Assembly (NCBI GenBank): GCA_900546615.1 | Contig: URDJ01000005.1 | Coordinates: forward strand, 1 to 64,000 | Origin: an uncultured Eubacteriales bacterium | GTDB lineage: Bacteria > Bacillota > Clostridia > Oscillospirales > Oscillospiraceae | Length of the DNA stretch: 64,000 nucleotides | Direction: 5' to 3' | In this document: in pieces, positions 8,596 to 16,947 of the stretch | Position numbering within the stretch: the stretch's first letter is position 1 | How the letters are laid out: every line of letters starts with the position of its first letter | Notes under the pieces: generated by a model | Databases searched by the model: none | What the model was told of the DNA's origin: nothing | What the model saw: the letters and a program-made list of their open reading frames with translations, nothing else | Position numbers and translations under genes: made by a program

Positions 8596-9315
8596 TTATG
8601 ACTTCTTGTTTCCCAGGTATGCCTCGATAAGTTTTTCATCGTGGATCAACACATCCGCCCGGCCCTCCATGCTGATACGTCCGAGCTCGAGCACATATGC
8701 ACGGTCTGCTATTTTGAGAGTGGCCAGGGCGTTCTGCTCAACGATGAGTATAGTCGTTCCCTCAGCCCGTATCTCCTGCAGCGCGTGAAATATGTCCTTG
8801 ATTATGAGCGGTGCCAGACCAAGGCTTGGTTCGTCAAGCAGCAGCAGCTTCGGACTGGCCATGAGCGCCCTTGAAATTGCAAGCATCTGCTGCTCGCCGC
8901 CGGACAAGGTGCCGGCACGCTGCCGCAGTCTCTCTTCCAGCCTCGGAAAGAGTTGGAGCGCACGCTTCATGTTCCTCTCCATCTCTGCCCGGCTGCGTAT
9001 GCAGTAGGCACCGGCGCGCAGGTTCTCCTCGACGCTCAATTCGTTGAAGATCAGTCGGCCCTCGGGCGACATGTTGATTCCCAGCCGGGCTACGCGGTTT
9101 GCCCTTCGTCCCCCTATCTCGCTGCCGTCAAATCTGACGCTTCCGGAGGCGGGTTTTATAACGCCGCTTATCGTCCTGAGCGTCGTGGTCTTGCCGGCAC
9201 CGTTTGCGCCGAGCAGCGCGACTATGCTGCCCTCTTCCACGTCCATGTTGACCCCGCGGACAGCCTGGATGGGACCGTAATTCACGCAGAGATCCCGAAT
9301 TTCAAGCAATGCCAT
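8596..9315 (-). CDS. livF: Liv-type ABC transporter ATP-binding protein LivF
   Basis: 239 residues. Walker A GANGAGKTT near residue 38, signature LSGGEQQ near 135, Walker B LLLLDEPS near 155 and H-loop in ILIVEQNA, a LivF feature with Glu-Gln where other ABC proteins carry His-Asp. I use the ATG at 9315, which overlaps the LivG stop and has GAGGAGG seven bases upstream, in preference to the GTG at 9318. It forms the ATPase pair of the importer with LivG. Confidence 0.93.
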   Translation of the reverse strand: MALLEIRDLCVNYGPIQAVRGVNMDVEEGSIVALLGANGAGKTTTLRTISGVIKPASGSVRFDGSEIGGRRANRVARLGINMSPEGRLIFNELSVEENLRAGAYCIRSRAEMERNMKRALQLFPRLEERLRQRAGTLSGGEQQMLAISRALMASPKLLLLDEPSLGLAPLIIKDIFHALQEIRAEGTTILIVEQNALATLKIADRAYVLELGRISMEGRADVLIHDEKLIEAYLGNKKS

Positions 9316-10712
9316 CACAGAACCTCCTCGTCATCCGCGCCAAGATATGCCTGCTGCACACCCTCATCCTTTTGGATGACGTCCGGAGTGCCGTATGCCA
9401 GCAGCTTTCCAAAGGCTATGGCGCAAATATTGTCGCACACGTCCATGACAAGCCCCATGTCGTGCTCTACCAGCAGGATGGTGCAGTTATACTCATCCCG
9501 TATGCGGCGAATGAGCCCGGCAAGTTCCACCGTCTCCGTGTCGTTGAGGCCCGCAGCGGGCTCGTCAAGGATTATGAGCCGAGGAGAACACATCAGCGTG
9601 CGCGCGATCTCTATCTTCTTGAGCACGCCGTAGGGCAGGCCAAAGGCATAATGCCCGCTGTAAGCCGTGAGCCCCATGAATTCAAGCACGCGCATGGCCC
9701 TCGCCCTCACGACCTCTTCTTCAGCCCTCAGGGTGGGCAGGTGCAGCGCGCAGGCGAGAAGGCCGGAGCCAAACTGCCTGTGCCCCGCAATCAGCAGATT
9801 TTCGAGCACCGTAAGTTCCCGGATGACTTCTACGTTCTGGAAGGTTCGTACGATACCGTGCAAAATTACGTCGTGTACCCGCTCTCTTGTGAGGTCTATC
9901 ACCTTTTCTCCGCGTCCGCGGAAAAGCAGCTTGCCGGCCGTAGGCTTGTAAAACTGCGTGATGCAGTTGAACACCGTGGTCTTACCTGCGCCGTTAGGGC
10001 CTATCAAGCCGAAGATTTCGCCCTCATGCACCTTGAAACTCAGGCCGTCCACGGCCTTTACGCCGCCAAAATACATTTTGAGATCCTCGGCTTCCAGGGC
10101 GATGCCGTCCTCAAGCTCCCGGTCCATCTCGTTCGAGGCTATGCCGCGGAGCTTTTCCTCGGCCGCCGCCTTTTTTGCGCCAAGTCTGTCAAGCCTTGGA
10201 CTGAAGCGCTGTCTGACCTCGGCCCTTTTCTTCTGCGCCTCCGCCTCTGCTTCCGCGCGGATACCTTTTATGCGCTGTTCGGCTTCGGTCCTCAGATCTT
10301 CCAGACCCCCGCCTTCGCGAGCTGCACCGGCGGCTGCGAGCTCCCTGCGCACATCTTCCGCTATGCCGTCCAGCTTCAGTTGAAGGCTTTTGAGCAGCTC
10401 TTCCTGCCGTTCCCGGCTAATCACTATGCCGGCCATTGCCGCATCCATCTGCAGTTTTTGGAATTTTTCGCGTTCTGCCTGCTGGCGGTGCTGCGTCAGC
10501 GCACGCTCTAGCTCCGGCTGGCTCATTCCCTCGTACTCGGCGCCGGCCAATTCCCGCAGCACGTCGCGTTCCCGCTCCAGGTACTGCTCGGATATCTTCT
10601 CCGCCTCTTGTCCAGCACGCAGCTCGCACAGCTCGCTGAGTATCGCGATGTGGTTTTCCAGCTTCCGAACACGGTTCAGGAGTCTGCGCTCATTAAAGCT
10701 GATCCTTGACAT
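9315..10712 (-). CDS. livG: LivG-type ABC ATPase with a long N-terminal coiled-coil extension
   Basis: 465 residues against about 255 for ordinary LivG. Residues 1-203 are a charged, Leu/Ala/Glu/Arg-rich stretch with long predicted helices, no ATPase motif, and a break at AAAGAAREGGG (127-136). Residues 205-465 are a complete LivG: Walker A GPNGAGKTT at 238-246, the His-Asp switch region in VEHDMGLVM, and Walker B LIILDEPAAGL. The ATG at 10712 has an AGGAGG site and overlaps the end of livM, so the extension is really translated. Its role is unknown: a tether, an oligomerisation arm or a regulatory input to the importer. Confidence 0.9.
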   Translation of the reverse strand: MSRISFNERRLLNRVRKLENHIAILSELCELRAGQEAEKISEQYLERERDVLRELAGAEYEGMSQPELERALTQHRQQAEREKFQKLQMDAAMAGIVISRERQEELLKSLQLKLDGIAEDVRRELAAAGAAREGGGLEDLRTEAEQRIKGIRAEAEAEAQKKRAEVRQRFSPRLDRLGAKKAAAEEKLRGIASNEMDRELEDGIALEAEDLKMYFGGVKAVDGLSFKVHEGEIFGLIGPNGAGKTTVFNCITQFYKPTAGKLLFRGRGEKVIDLTRERVHDVILHGIVRTFQNVEVIRELTVLENLLIAGHRQFGSGLLACALHLPTLRAEEEVVRARAMRVLEFMGLTAYSGHYAFGLPYGVLKKIEIARTLMCSPRLIILDEPAAGLNDTETVELAGLIRRIRDEYNCTILLVEHDMGLVMDVCDNICAIAFGKLLAYGTPDVIQKDEGVQQAYLGADDEEVL

Positions 10713-11784
10713 AAGCGCGCAGCCTCCTTTCTACCTTCTGCTTTCTTATCCAGCCCCGCATAGACGTTACCATCTGCGCAAAGCCGCCAGGGAAAAACAT
10801 CACAACAACGATTATGAGCAGTCCCGTCACCATCGTGATGAAGGCCGGGTTGTCGATGAAAAACTGTATCTTGCTCAAAAACATCGACTGCAGGCCATAA
10901 ATGACGAATGTGCCGAAGGCCGTACCCCAGAGCGACTTTGCCCCGCCGATGATGACGGCACCAAGTATGTTCAGCGAGGTGGTCAGCGTCAACAGTGTAG
11001 AGGTGGAGGTCGTGATGTTCCTGACGTAGAGCATGTAGAGCAGTCCGCCCAGAGCAGCATTTATCGTGGAGATGACAAAGGCCATAAGTCTGTACTTCAT
11101 CAGGCTGACGCCCATGGCCTGAGCCGCGGAGGTGCTGTTCTTCATCGCTATCATGGCGCGGCCTATCGGACTGCGTATGAGATTCGAGGTCAGCAGCATG
11201 AGCACGATGAAAGTGAACGTTATGAGCAGATACACAGCGCTCTCATTTACGTTGACGCCGAAAAGGCAAACGTTCGTTATATCAATTTTAATGGTTGCCT
11301 TGAGCGCCATGAGCGCGTTGCGTATCACCTCTGACAGCGCCAGGGTCATGATGGCAAGATAGATGCCCTCTATCCTCAGCGAAATGAAGCCGACTATCAC
11401 ACCGATCGCGATGGAGATAGCCAGCGTCGCCAGCAGTGTGAGGTAATACGGGGCGCCCAGCCCCTGTATCATATAAAACGCCGTGTACGCACCGAGGCCG
11501 ATGAACCCCGCCGTGCCGAGCGAAGCCAGGCCCGAATAGCCCAGCAGCAGGCAGAAGCCAATGGCGACTATTGCGTAGATGAGAGTGTTGCCCAGCGCAT
11601 ATACGAAGGAGGAGGACAAAAGCCCGTTCATCGCGGCAACCTGCAAAGCCGCAAGCACTATACCGGCGATGATGATATTCACTGACGGCAAGGCAATGAA
11701 GGTTGTCCCGGAGGAACGGCCCGCTCCGCCTGTGCTCTCAGGCACGACGGTGTCTATGTATTCTTTCTTCAGTCCCACTGTCAC
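10693..11784 (-). CDS. livM: Liv-type ABC transporter permease LivM
   Basis: 363 residues with about ten hydrophobic segments and the family core GYSGLASLGTAGFIGLGAY. The LivM-type cytoplasmic EAA-like loop follows in the third quarter (GVSLMKYRLMAFVISTINA). There is no ATG at the amino end. The GTG at 11784 starts 3 bp after the livH stop, and a second GTG at 11778 has a better-spaced GAGG, so the true start may be two codons later. It forms the transmembrane channel with LivH. Confidence 0.9.
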   Translation of the reverse strand: MTVGLKKEYIDTVVPESTGGAGRSSGTTFIALPSVNIIIAGIVLAALQVAAMNGLLSSSFVYALGNTLIYAIVAIGFCLLLGYSGLASLGTAGFIGLGAYTAFYMIQGLGAPYYLTLLATLAISIAIGVIVGFISLRIEGIYLAIMTLALSEVIRNALMALKATIKIDITNVCLFGVNVNESAVYLLITFTFIVLMLLTSNLIRSPIGRAMIAMKNSTSAAQAMGVSLMKYRLMAFVISTINAALGGLLYMLYVRNITTSTSTLLTLTTSLNILGAVIIGGAKSLWGTAFGTFVIYGLQSMFLSKIQFFIDNPAFITMVTGLLIIVVVMFFPGGFAQMVTSMRGWIRKQKVERRLRAYVKDQL

Positions 11785-11787
11785 ACC

Positions 11788-12723
11788 TCATACCTTCTTG
11801 ATAGTCTTCTTGCCGAACAGGCCCTCGGGTTTCAGGAGGATGGCAAATAGCATCAGCACATAGACAACGACCATCTGCCAACGCGATATTCCGGAAAAGG
11901 CCGGAAAGTTGGCCAGGAAACCGACGCAGCTGGAGGCCACCGGAATGAGCACAGCGCCGATGACCGGCCCGTAAAAGGTGGAGAAGCCGCCCAGGATGCC
12001 GGCAAGGAACGCGTTGACCTGTATGGTGGTCATAAAGGAGGCTGAAATGGTCGTGCCGCCTCCGGCGTACATCACCGCCGCCAGAACACCCAGGGCTCCC
12101 GCGAGCGCCCAGGAGACCGCAGTTATCTTGCGCGTGTCCACGCCCATCAGCTCCGCCGTGAACTCATTTGAGGCCGTTACCCTGACGCCCAGCCCCCACT
12201 TGCTGTATTTCAGCAGGATGAAGAGCGCCCCAAGAACCACTACGCTTATCGCAAGGCAGATAAGCGCGTGCTTCGTGACAATGACGCTGCCGCCAAACGC
12301 GGATATCGATATGTTCGGGGAGACACCTGCCTTGACGGTGTTGTAGAACGCCTCGAACGGTATCCGTTCCGGCGTCCCGAAAATGAGAGGGATGCCGCCG
12401 AAGAACAGGGATACTATGCCCATCGTGATTATCTGCTTGCCTATGGCGTTGACATGTCTGCCGTTGCGGAAGATGAATAAGTCTATCGCCAACCCGATGA
12501 TTATGCCTACGGCCATTCCGGGAAACACGCCAATCCAGACGGGCAGGCCGAAGTCCTCAAGCAGGTCTGCAACGATGTAGCAGCCAAAGGCAGCAATGGA
12601 GCCCTGGGCGAAGTTTGTAGTCGTGGATGTCCGGAATATAAGCGTTACCGCAAAGGCCGCGAGAGCCGTCACGCATACGCTTAGCAGCGAGCCGCAAATG
12701 GTGGAGAGAAATGACGCAAACAA
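11788..12723 (-). CDS. livH: Liv-type ABC transporter permease LivH
   Basis: A hydrophobic permease of about 312 residues with the LivH feature TNFAQGSIAAFG near residue 40 and the EAA-like loop ELMGVDTRKITAVSWALAGALG. No ATG is available. The frame is open to a TTG at 12780, deep inside the preceding gene and without a ribosome site. The TTG at 12723, four bases after that gene's stop and preceded by GGGG at good distance, is the more likely start and is the one used here. Confidence 0.85.
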   Translation of the reverse strand: MFASFLSTICGSLLSVCVTALAAFAVTLIFRTSTTTNFAQGSIAAFGCYIVADLLEDFGLPVWIGVFPGMAVGIIIGLAIDLFIFRNGRHVNAIGKQIITMGIVSLFFGGIPLIFGTPERIPFEAFYNTVKAGVSPNISISAFGGSVIVTKHALICLAISVVVLGALFILLKYSKWGLGVRVTASNEFTAELMGVDTRKITAVSWALAGALGVLAAVMYAGGGTTISASFMTTIQVNAFLAGILGGFSTFYGPVIGAVLIPVASSCVGFLANFPAFSGISRWQMVVVYVLMLFAILLKPEGLFGKKTIKKV

Positions 12724-12727
12724 ATTA

Positions 12728-13750
12728 TCAACCCCATTTGATAACGTTGGCCGCCCAAGTGTAGCCGATGCCGGCGGCAATCATGGAAATGACGGTACCG
12801 TCCTTGACCTTCCCCTGCTCGAGCGCGAGCTTGAGGGAGAGTATCTGGTCCACTTGGCCGATGTGGCCGTAGTCCTCGAGATATATCGTCTGCTCCTCTG
12901 TGAGGCCCAGATCGGCCAGCATGGCCTTGTGGCCGGAGCGCTTGATGTGGAGAATGTCAAGATATCCAATGTCCTTGCGAGTCATGCCGGACTTGCGGAG
13001 AGCCTCGTCGATGCAGTGGTACCAGTTCGGCATTGAGGTGGAGTTGAGCATGCCCTTCATCTTCGGGGAGTCCATAAGGCGGAGCATGCCAAACTCTGAC
13101 ACATTTTCGGCCGTTACGGGCTCCACTATGCCGCCGACCTTGGAACCGCAGGTGTGTACGACGGAGCCGTCGGTCATTATGTGGGTTCCGAGCAGCTGGT
13201 TTTTCTCATATCCCTTCTTGAGTATGAGAGCACCGCCGCCGGCACCGAGATTGAACATGAAAGAGACGCCGCTGTCAGTGAAGTCTATGAAATCGCAGTT
13301 GCGATAGCCGCCGGCCACCAGGATGGTGTTGCACTCGTCGTCGGCCAGAAGAATATCCTTGGCCAGCTTCATGGCCGAAACGGTGGTGCAGCAGCGGTTC
13401 TGCACGTCAATACCCCAGGCGCGGCGGGCACCGATTCGATCCTGAATATAGCAGGCAGAAGTGGTGAGGGGGTACTCCTTCCACTCCTCTCCGAAGCAGA
13501 GTATGGCGTCGATTTCCATGGGATCGATGCCGGTGTTCTTCAGACAGTCGAGGGCGGCGAGCGCGCCCATCTCCTGCGTACCATCGCAAGGCTTATCGGA
13601 GGGGATGCGCTTTTGACGAATGCCCAGCTTGTTTATCACGGCGTCCTCAGACCACGCGCCGCCGGTAGCCTCGGATATCTCCTTGGCCGTCATAAAAGTG
13701 TCGGGAAGATAAACCCCGATTCCAACTATGCCCACAGGTACATTGTTCAT
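12728..13750 (-). CDS. KAS III-like condensing-enzyme-fold protein (thiolase superfamily)
   Basis: 340 residues with the FabH-like layout. The N-terminal IVGIGVYLPDTF strand is followed by a catalytic Cys at position 120 (DVQNRCC), a His at 268 (LDILHIKRSGH) and a C-terminal YGHIGQVD, where His296 sits at the place of the FabH Asn. The triad would therefore read Cys-His-His. It sits at the head of a catabolic operon (transporter, CoA-transferase, dehydrogenase), not with fatty-acid synthesis genes, so acyl transfer or thiolytic cleavage of a CoA ester is more likely than chain elongation. It is the first gene behind a TetR-type operator and promoter. Substrate unknown. Confidence 0.8.
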   Translation of the reverse strand: MNNVPVGIVGIGVYLPDTFMTAKEISEATGGAWSEDAVINKLGIRQKRIPSDKPCDGTQEMGALAALDCLKNTGIDPMEIDAILCFGEEWKEYPLTTSACYIQDRIGARRAWGIDVQNRCCTTVSAMKLAKDILLADDECNTILVAGGYRNCDFIDFTDSGVSFMFNLGAGGGALILKKGYEKNQLLGTHIMTDGSVVHTCGSKVGGIVEPVTAENVSEFGMLRLMDSPKMKGMLNSTSMPNWYHCIDEALRKSGMTRKDIGYLDILHIKRSGHKAMLADLGLTEEQTIYLEDYGHIGQVDQILSLKLALEQGKVKDGTVISMIAAGIGYTWAANVIKWG

Positions 13751-13777
13751 ATCGTTTCGCTCTCCGTCTCGTTTATT

Positions 13778-13832
13778 TGTGAACGTTCATTCACATTGTC
13801 ATAGATATATCATTCGTCGGCTTGTATGTCAA
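13778..13832 (-). promoter_or_regulatory. Leftward promoter and TetR-type operator of the KAS III/liv operon
   Basis: On the minus strand TTGACA (13832-13827) is followed after 17 bp by TATATC (13809-13804). Immediately downstream lies TGTGAATGAACGTTCACA (13795-13778), an inverted repeat holding the TGAAT-N4-RTTCA core. A repressor bound there would block transcription start. Confidence 0.7.
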
Positions 13833-13901
13833 CACAAATTATCCGAATTATCACTAGATTTCACCCCGTAATATGCACAAAATTTTGCTTGCTTTTTGGC
13901 A

Positions 13902-13957
13902 TTGACGAAATATTGGCGCTGTGCTATCATGCGAATTATGAATCATCATTCATAATT
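13902..13957 (+). promoter_or_regulatory. Rightward promoter and TetR-type operator of the MaoC gene
   Basis: TTGACG (13902-13907), a 17-bp spacer and TATCAT (13925-13930) form a good vegetative promoter. It is followed at once by a perfect 10-bp inverted repeat with 4-base spacer at 13934-13957, core TGAATCATCATTCA. This is the most symmetric of the three operators in the locus. Confidence 0.75.
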
Positions 13958-13979
13958 ACTCTGACAGGAGGCAATATCA

Positions 13980-14399
13980 ATGAAAGGCATCACCATTTCT
14001 GAAATGCAGGTGGGCGACAGCGCGTCCTTCACCAAGACCGTCTCCGAGCACGACGTCTACACCTACGCCGGCGTCAGCGGCGACTTCAACCCCGCCCACG
14101 TCAACGAGGTCGAGGCACAGAAGGGCATGTTCGGCAAGAGGATAGCCCACGGCATGCTCTCTGCCGGCTTCATCTCCACGGTTCTCGGCACTCAGCTGCC
14201 CGGCCCCGGCACTATATATATGGGTCAGGAGCTCCGCTTCACCAAGCCGGTCTTCTTCGGCGACACGATAACCGCTACGGTCACAGTAGCCGAGCTCATC
14301 CCCGAGAAGAACCGCGCTATCCTGGACACTGTCTGCACCAATCAGAACGGCGAGGTCGTTATAAAGGGCAAGGCCACCGTTATGCCGCCCAAGGACTGA
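13980..14399 (+). CDS. MaoC-like (R)-specific enoyl-CoA hydratase
   Basis: 139 residues, the standard single hot-dog MaoC/PhaJ length. The hydratase motif is clear: YAGVSGDFNPAHVNE at residues 27-41 supplies the catalytic Asp and His, and RIAHGMLSAG follows. It would hydrate a trans-2-enoyl-CoA to the (R)-3-hydroxyacyl-CoA, or dehydrate in reverse. AGGAGG precedes the ATG by eight bases. It is transcribed away from the rest of the acyl-CoA locus but carries the same operator, so it should be co-regulated. Confidence 0.9.
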   Translation: MKGITISEMQVGDSASFTKTVSEHDVYTYAGVSGDFNPAHVNEVEAQKGMFGKRIAHGMLSAGFISTVLGTQLPGPGTIYMGQELRFTKPVFFGDTITATVTVAELIPEKNRAILDTVCTNQNGEVVIKGKATVMPPKD

Positions 14400-14419
14400 G
14401 CACACGCAGGAATAACATC

Positions 14420-14466
14420 AAGCTCCCCTGACACAGGCTTATCAGCCCGCGTCAGGGGAGCTTTGT
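14420..14466 (+). terminator. Terminator after the MaoC gene
   Basis: 13-bp perfect stem (14420-14432 with 14451-14463, arm AAGCTCCCCTGAC), then a short TTTGTG tail. The U-tract is weak, but the position right after the stop fits a terminator. Confidence 0.65.
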
Positions 14467-14866
14467 GCCAACCGCCGTGCGGCAGCGCTTTGCGATCTGC
14501 AGCTGCCCAGCCGGCGGACTATCTACCGCCGGATCTACGAGAAGCATCTCGTGAACGGCATTCTAAAAGCGCTGCGCCGCAAGGGAAAAGCCATGGAGGA
14601 CGGCATTGGCACCGCGCTCTCTGGCTTTCCTCCGAAGCTGGTCAAGACGATCACCTGCGACCAGGACCCGGAGTTTGCGAACTGGCGCCGGATAGAGAAA
14701 CGGCCTGTTCCGTGAGTTTTATCCCAAAGGCAGAAACCTTTCCCGCATTGCTCCGGCCACGCTAAAACGAAACCCGGCGCTAATAAACGCCAGGCCTCGT
14801 AGGGTTCTCAACTTCCATTCTGCACAGGAATTGTGGGATGCTGAGCTCAACTCCTGTTGCACTTAG
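14464..14866 (+). pseudogene. Decayed IS30-family transposase remnant
   Basis: Three blocks of an IS30-type transposase can be read in two frames. From 14464: LPSRRTIYRRIYEK and LVNGILKALRRKGK (DNA-binding part), joined directly to FPPKLVKTITCDQDPEFANW (catalytic-core part), ending in a stop at 14716-14718. From 14702 in another frame: GLFREFYPKGRNLSRIAP, then NARPRRVLNFHSAQELWD and a stop at 14864-14866 (carboxy end). Large parts of the core, including the usual WQKG region, are missing. It is a multiply deleted, frameshifted relic that cannot be active. The 296 bases that follow, up to the regulator, hold no gene beyond the promoter at 15107. Confidence 0.8.
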
Positions 14867-15106
14867 TTTGACAATTCACTGCAGGAATTAGTATCCACAG
14901 TTTAGTTTTTCCTATGCAGCAGGTTTTATTTGGCTTCTTCTGCTCTCTTTAAATTCATCTCCCTGCAAATCTAAGCAGGCTCGCCCCCCAAGCTCCACAA
15001 CTCCAGACGATATATCAACCTTCTTTTTTAGAAAAGCCCCTGAACACCGACCTCATGTCTGCAGGAATAAATCGTTTATATCTCCGCTCGGGATACTAAA
15101 TTCTGA

Positions 15107-15135
15107 TTGCAAAAAAGTGGATAATATTTTATACT
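15107..15135 (+). promoter_or_regulatory. Promoter of the PucR-type regulator
   Basis: TTGCAA (15107-15112), 17-bp spacer, TATACT (15130-15135), about 30 bp before the start codon. Confidence 0.65.
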
Positions 15136-15162
15136 CATGCCAGAAATCCCAGAATTGGAGCG

Positions 15163-16767
15163 ATGCATGTGAACGTAACTGTCGCCGACTGCATGAAACT
15201 GCCCACTTTCAGGGAAGCACGCGTCTTTGCCGGGGCCGGCGGTCTCAATCGCGTTGTGGCCTCTGTTTCCGTCATGGAGTACCCGGATATCCCGGTGCTT
15301 TCCAGCGAACTGCTCGTCGGGAACGAACTCATGATCTCTGCCCTGACCCAGATAAAAGACGATATCGACATGCAGTGCCGCCTCGTCCGGCATCTGCATT
15401 TCATGGGCGCGGCCTGCCTCGTGGTCTTTTATGTGGGCGTCTATGTCCGGGAACTTGATCCAAGGCTCCTCGCAACGGCTGACGAGCTGGATTTCCCGCT
15501 CATAGTCATGCCCTTTGGCCGCATGAACTGCCGCTACAGCGACATGATAACCGACGTCATGGAACTGGTCCTGTTCAGGCAAAGGCAGGAGCGGCACTAC
15601 GCTTCCGATATGGTCAGCCGCATCTCCCAGCTGCAGCCGGAGCAGCGCACTATAAAAACTGTGCTGCGGCTTTTGAGCGACCGGCTGCGCTGCACGCTGC
15701 TGCTCGCCGACCGCTACATGGAGCGCCGCGGCTTCGCTCCCTGGCCGCTTTCCGCTCAACTCGACTGTCACGCCCTGCTCGATAGCCTGAAAGCCTCAGC
15801 TGAGGACGGCAGCACACCGCGCGAGATGTCGGTTGAAGGCAAGGACTGCCTCGTCTGGTGCATGCCCGTGAGCTCGGATATGCACAGGGGCTTCCAGCTG
15901 GTCGTCATCGACGAGCAGCGCCGGCTCGAATACGACATGCTCCAGCAGGCGGTGGAAGTCATTGAGCTCTTCCTGAACATTTGGAATAAAAACACCTTCT
16001 ATGACGGCACCGACGCGCTCATCCACGCCATACTCAGCGACAGGCCCGATGAGATGAAGCGCCTGTCCGCGAGCATGCACATTGACATCAGCTCCATACA
16101 CACGATGTGGGTCATGCAGATCGAAAACTTCACGGGCGTCGCGCTCAGCGACAGCCAGAGGCGCGACTGCATCCTCAAGGCGAAGCTGTTTTTGCAGGAA
16201 TACCACAAGCTCACTGTTGTGGACAGTTTCGGCCCGTATATCATAGCTCTCTCGGACGCCAACCTCTTCGACGGCTCGGAGTCCGACCTTGCTGAAAACT
16301 TCCGCGAACGCCTGCACGAGCAGGAGCTGGAGCTCAGCTGCTCCGTCTTCAAGGACATAGACACCACAGCTCAGGCCAGGGAGGCTTTCGTGCTCACGAG
16401 CGAGAACCTCGCCGGCGCAAGGCGGGTCTATCCCGAGCGGCACGTTTTCACCTACAGCTCGCTGAGGTTCGTAAAGGACTGCCGCGACGCCCTCGAGGCC
16501 GGAGAGGAGTGCACGCGCAGGAAGATGGCCGTGCTCGAGCGCCTTGAGCAGCAGAGCGACGCGGCGGAACTCTTGCAGACCCTGTGCGTCTATCTGCTCG
16601 ACGCAGAGTCCAGCACGCAGAAGACGGGCTCCATCCTCTACATGCATAAAAACAGCGTCAACTACAGACTGAACAAGATACGCAATATCCTCGGCTCCGA
16701 CCTGTCTCAAATGCCCTCTGTGTTTGAGATCTACCAGGCCTCGGCTCTCTACCGGCTGCTAAACTGA
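15163..16767 (+). CDS. PucR-family transcriptional regulator
   Basis: 534 residues. The N-terminal PucR domain (VTVADCMKLPTFREARVFAGAGGLNR region to about residue 125) and the C-terminal PucR helix-turn-helix (LYMHKNSVNYRLNKIRNILG at about 485-505) are clear, with a divergent GGDEF-like middle. Family members control purine, hydantoin or amino-acid catabolism genes next to them. Here the DUF917 and NCS1 genes follow on the same strand after a terminator. GGAG lies only two bases from the ATG at 15163 but eight from the GTG at 15169, so translation may really start two codons later. Confidence 0.9.
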   Translation: MHVNVTVADCMKLPTFREARVFAGAGGLNRVVASVSVMEYPDIPVLSSELLVGNELMISALTQIKDDIDMQCRLVRHLHFMGAACLVVFYVGVYVRELDPRLLATADELDFPLIVMPFGRMNCRYSDMITDVMELVLFRQRQERHYASDMVSRISQLQPEQRTIKTVLRLLSDRLRCTLLLADRYMERRGFAPWPLSAQLDCHALLDSLKASAEDGSTPREMSVEGKDCLVWCMPVSSDMHRGFQLVVIDEQRRLEYDMLQQAVEVIELFLNIWNKNTFYDGTDALIHAILSDRPDEMKRLSASMHIDISSIHTMWVMQIENFTGVALSDSQRRDCILKAKLFLQEYHKLTVVDSFGPYIIALSDANLFDGSESDLAENFRERLHEQELELSCSVFKDIDTTAQAREAFVLTSENLAGARRVYPERHVFTYSSLRFVKDCRDALEAGEECTRRKMAVLERLEQQSDAAELLQTLCVYLLDAESSTQKTGSILYMHKNSVNYRLNKIRNILGSDLSQMPSVFEIYQASALYRLLN

Positions 16768-16790
16768 GGCCGGCATTGTGCAGGATATCG

Positions 16791-16824
16791 AAAGGGACGG
16801 CTCAACAGCCGCCCCTTTTTGTTT
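16791..16824 (+). terminator. Terminator after the PucR gene
   Basis: Imperfect stem AAAGGGaCGGC with GCCGcCCCTTT around the loop tcaaca, followed by a T-rich run starting at 16816. Separates the regulator from the DUF917 operon. Confidence 0.75.
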
Positions 16825-16947
16825 TGTTGAACAATCATTTCCCAAAATCTTTGAATAGCCGAACGATTACAGCCCCGCTTCCGTGACCTTATAATTTTCA
16901 CAGAATTGTTGTGCAAAGCGCAAAAATATTTCACGGAGGTAAAGAAA

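Noticed and set aside
7114..8601. Plus-strand open frame of 495 codons opposite the Liv binding protein
   Set aside because: Gly/Val-rich shadow of the binding-protein codons, no start signal.
9315..10712. The amino-terminal arm of LivG as a separate upstream gene
   Set aside because: No stop and no second start signal between the arm and the ATPase; the frame is continuous.
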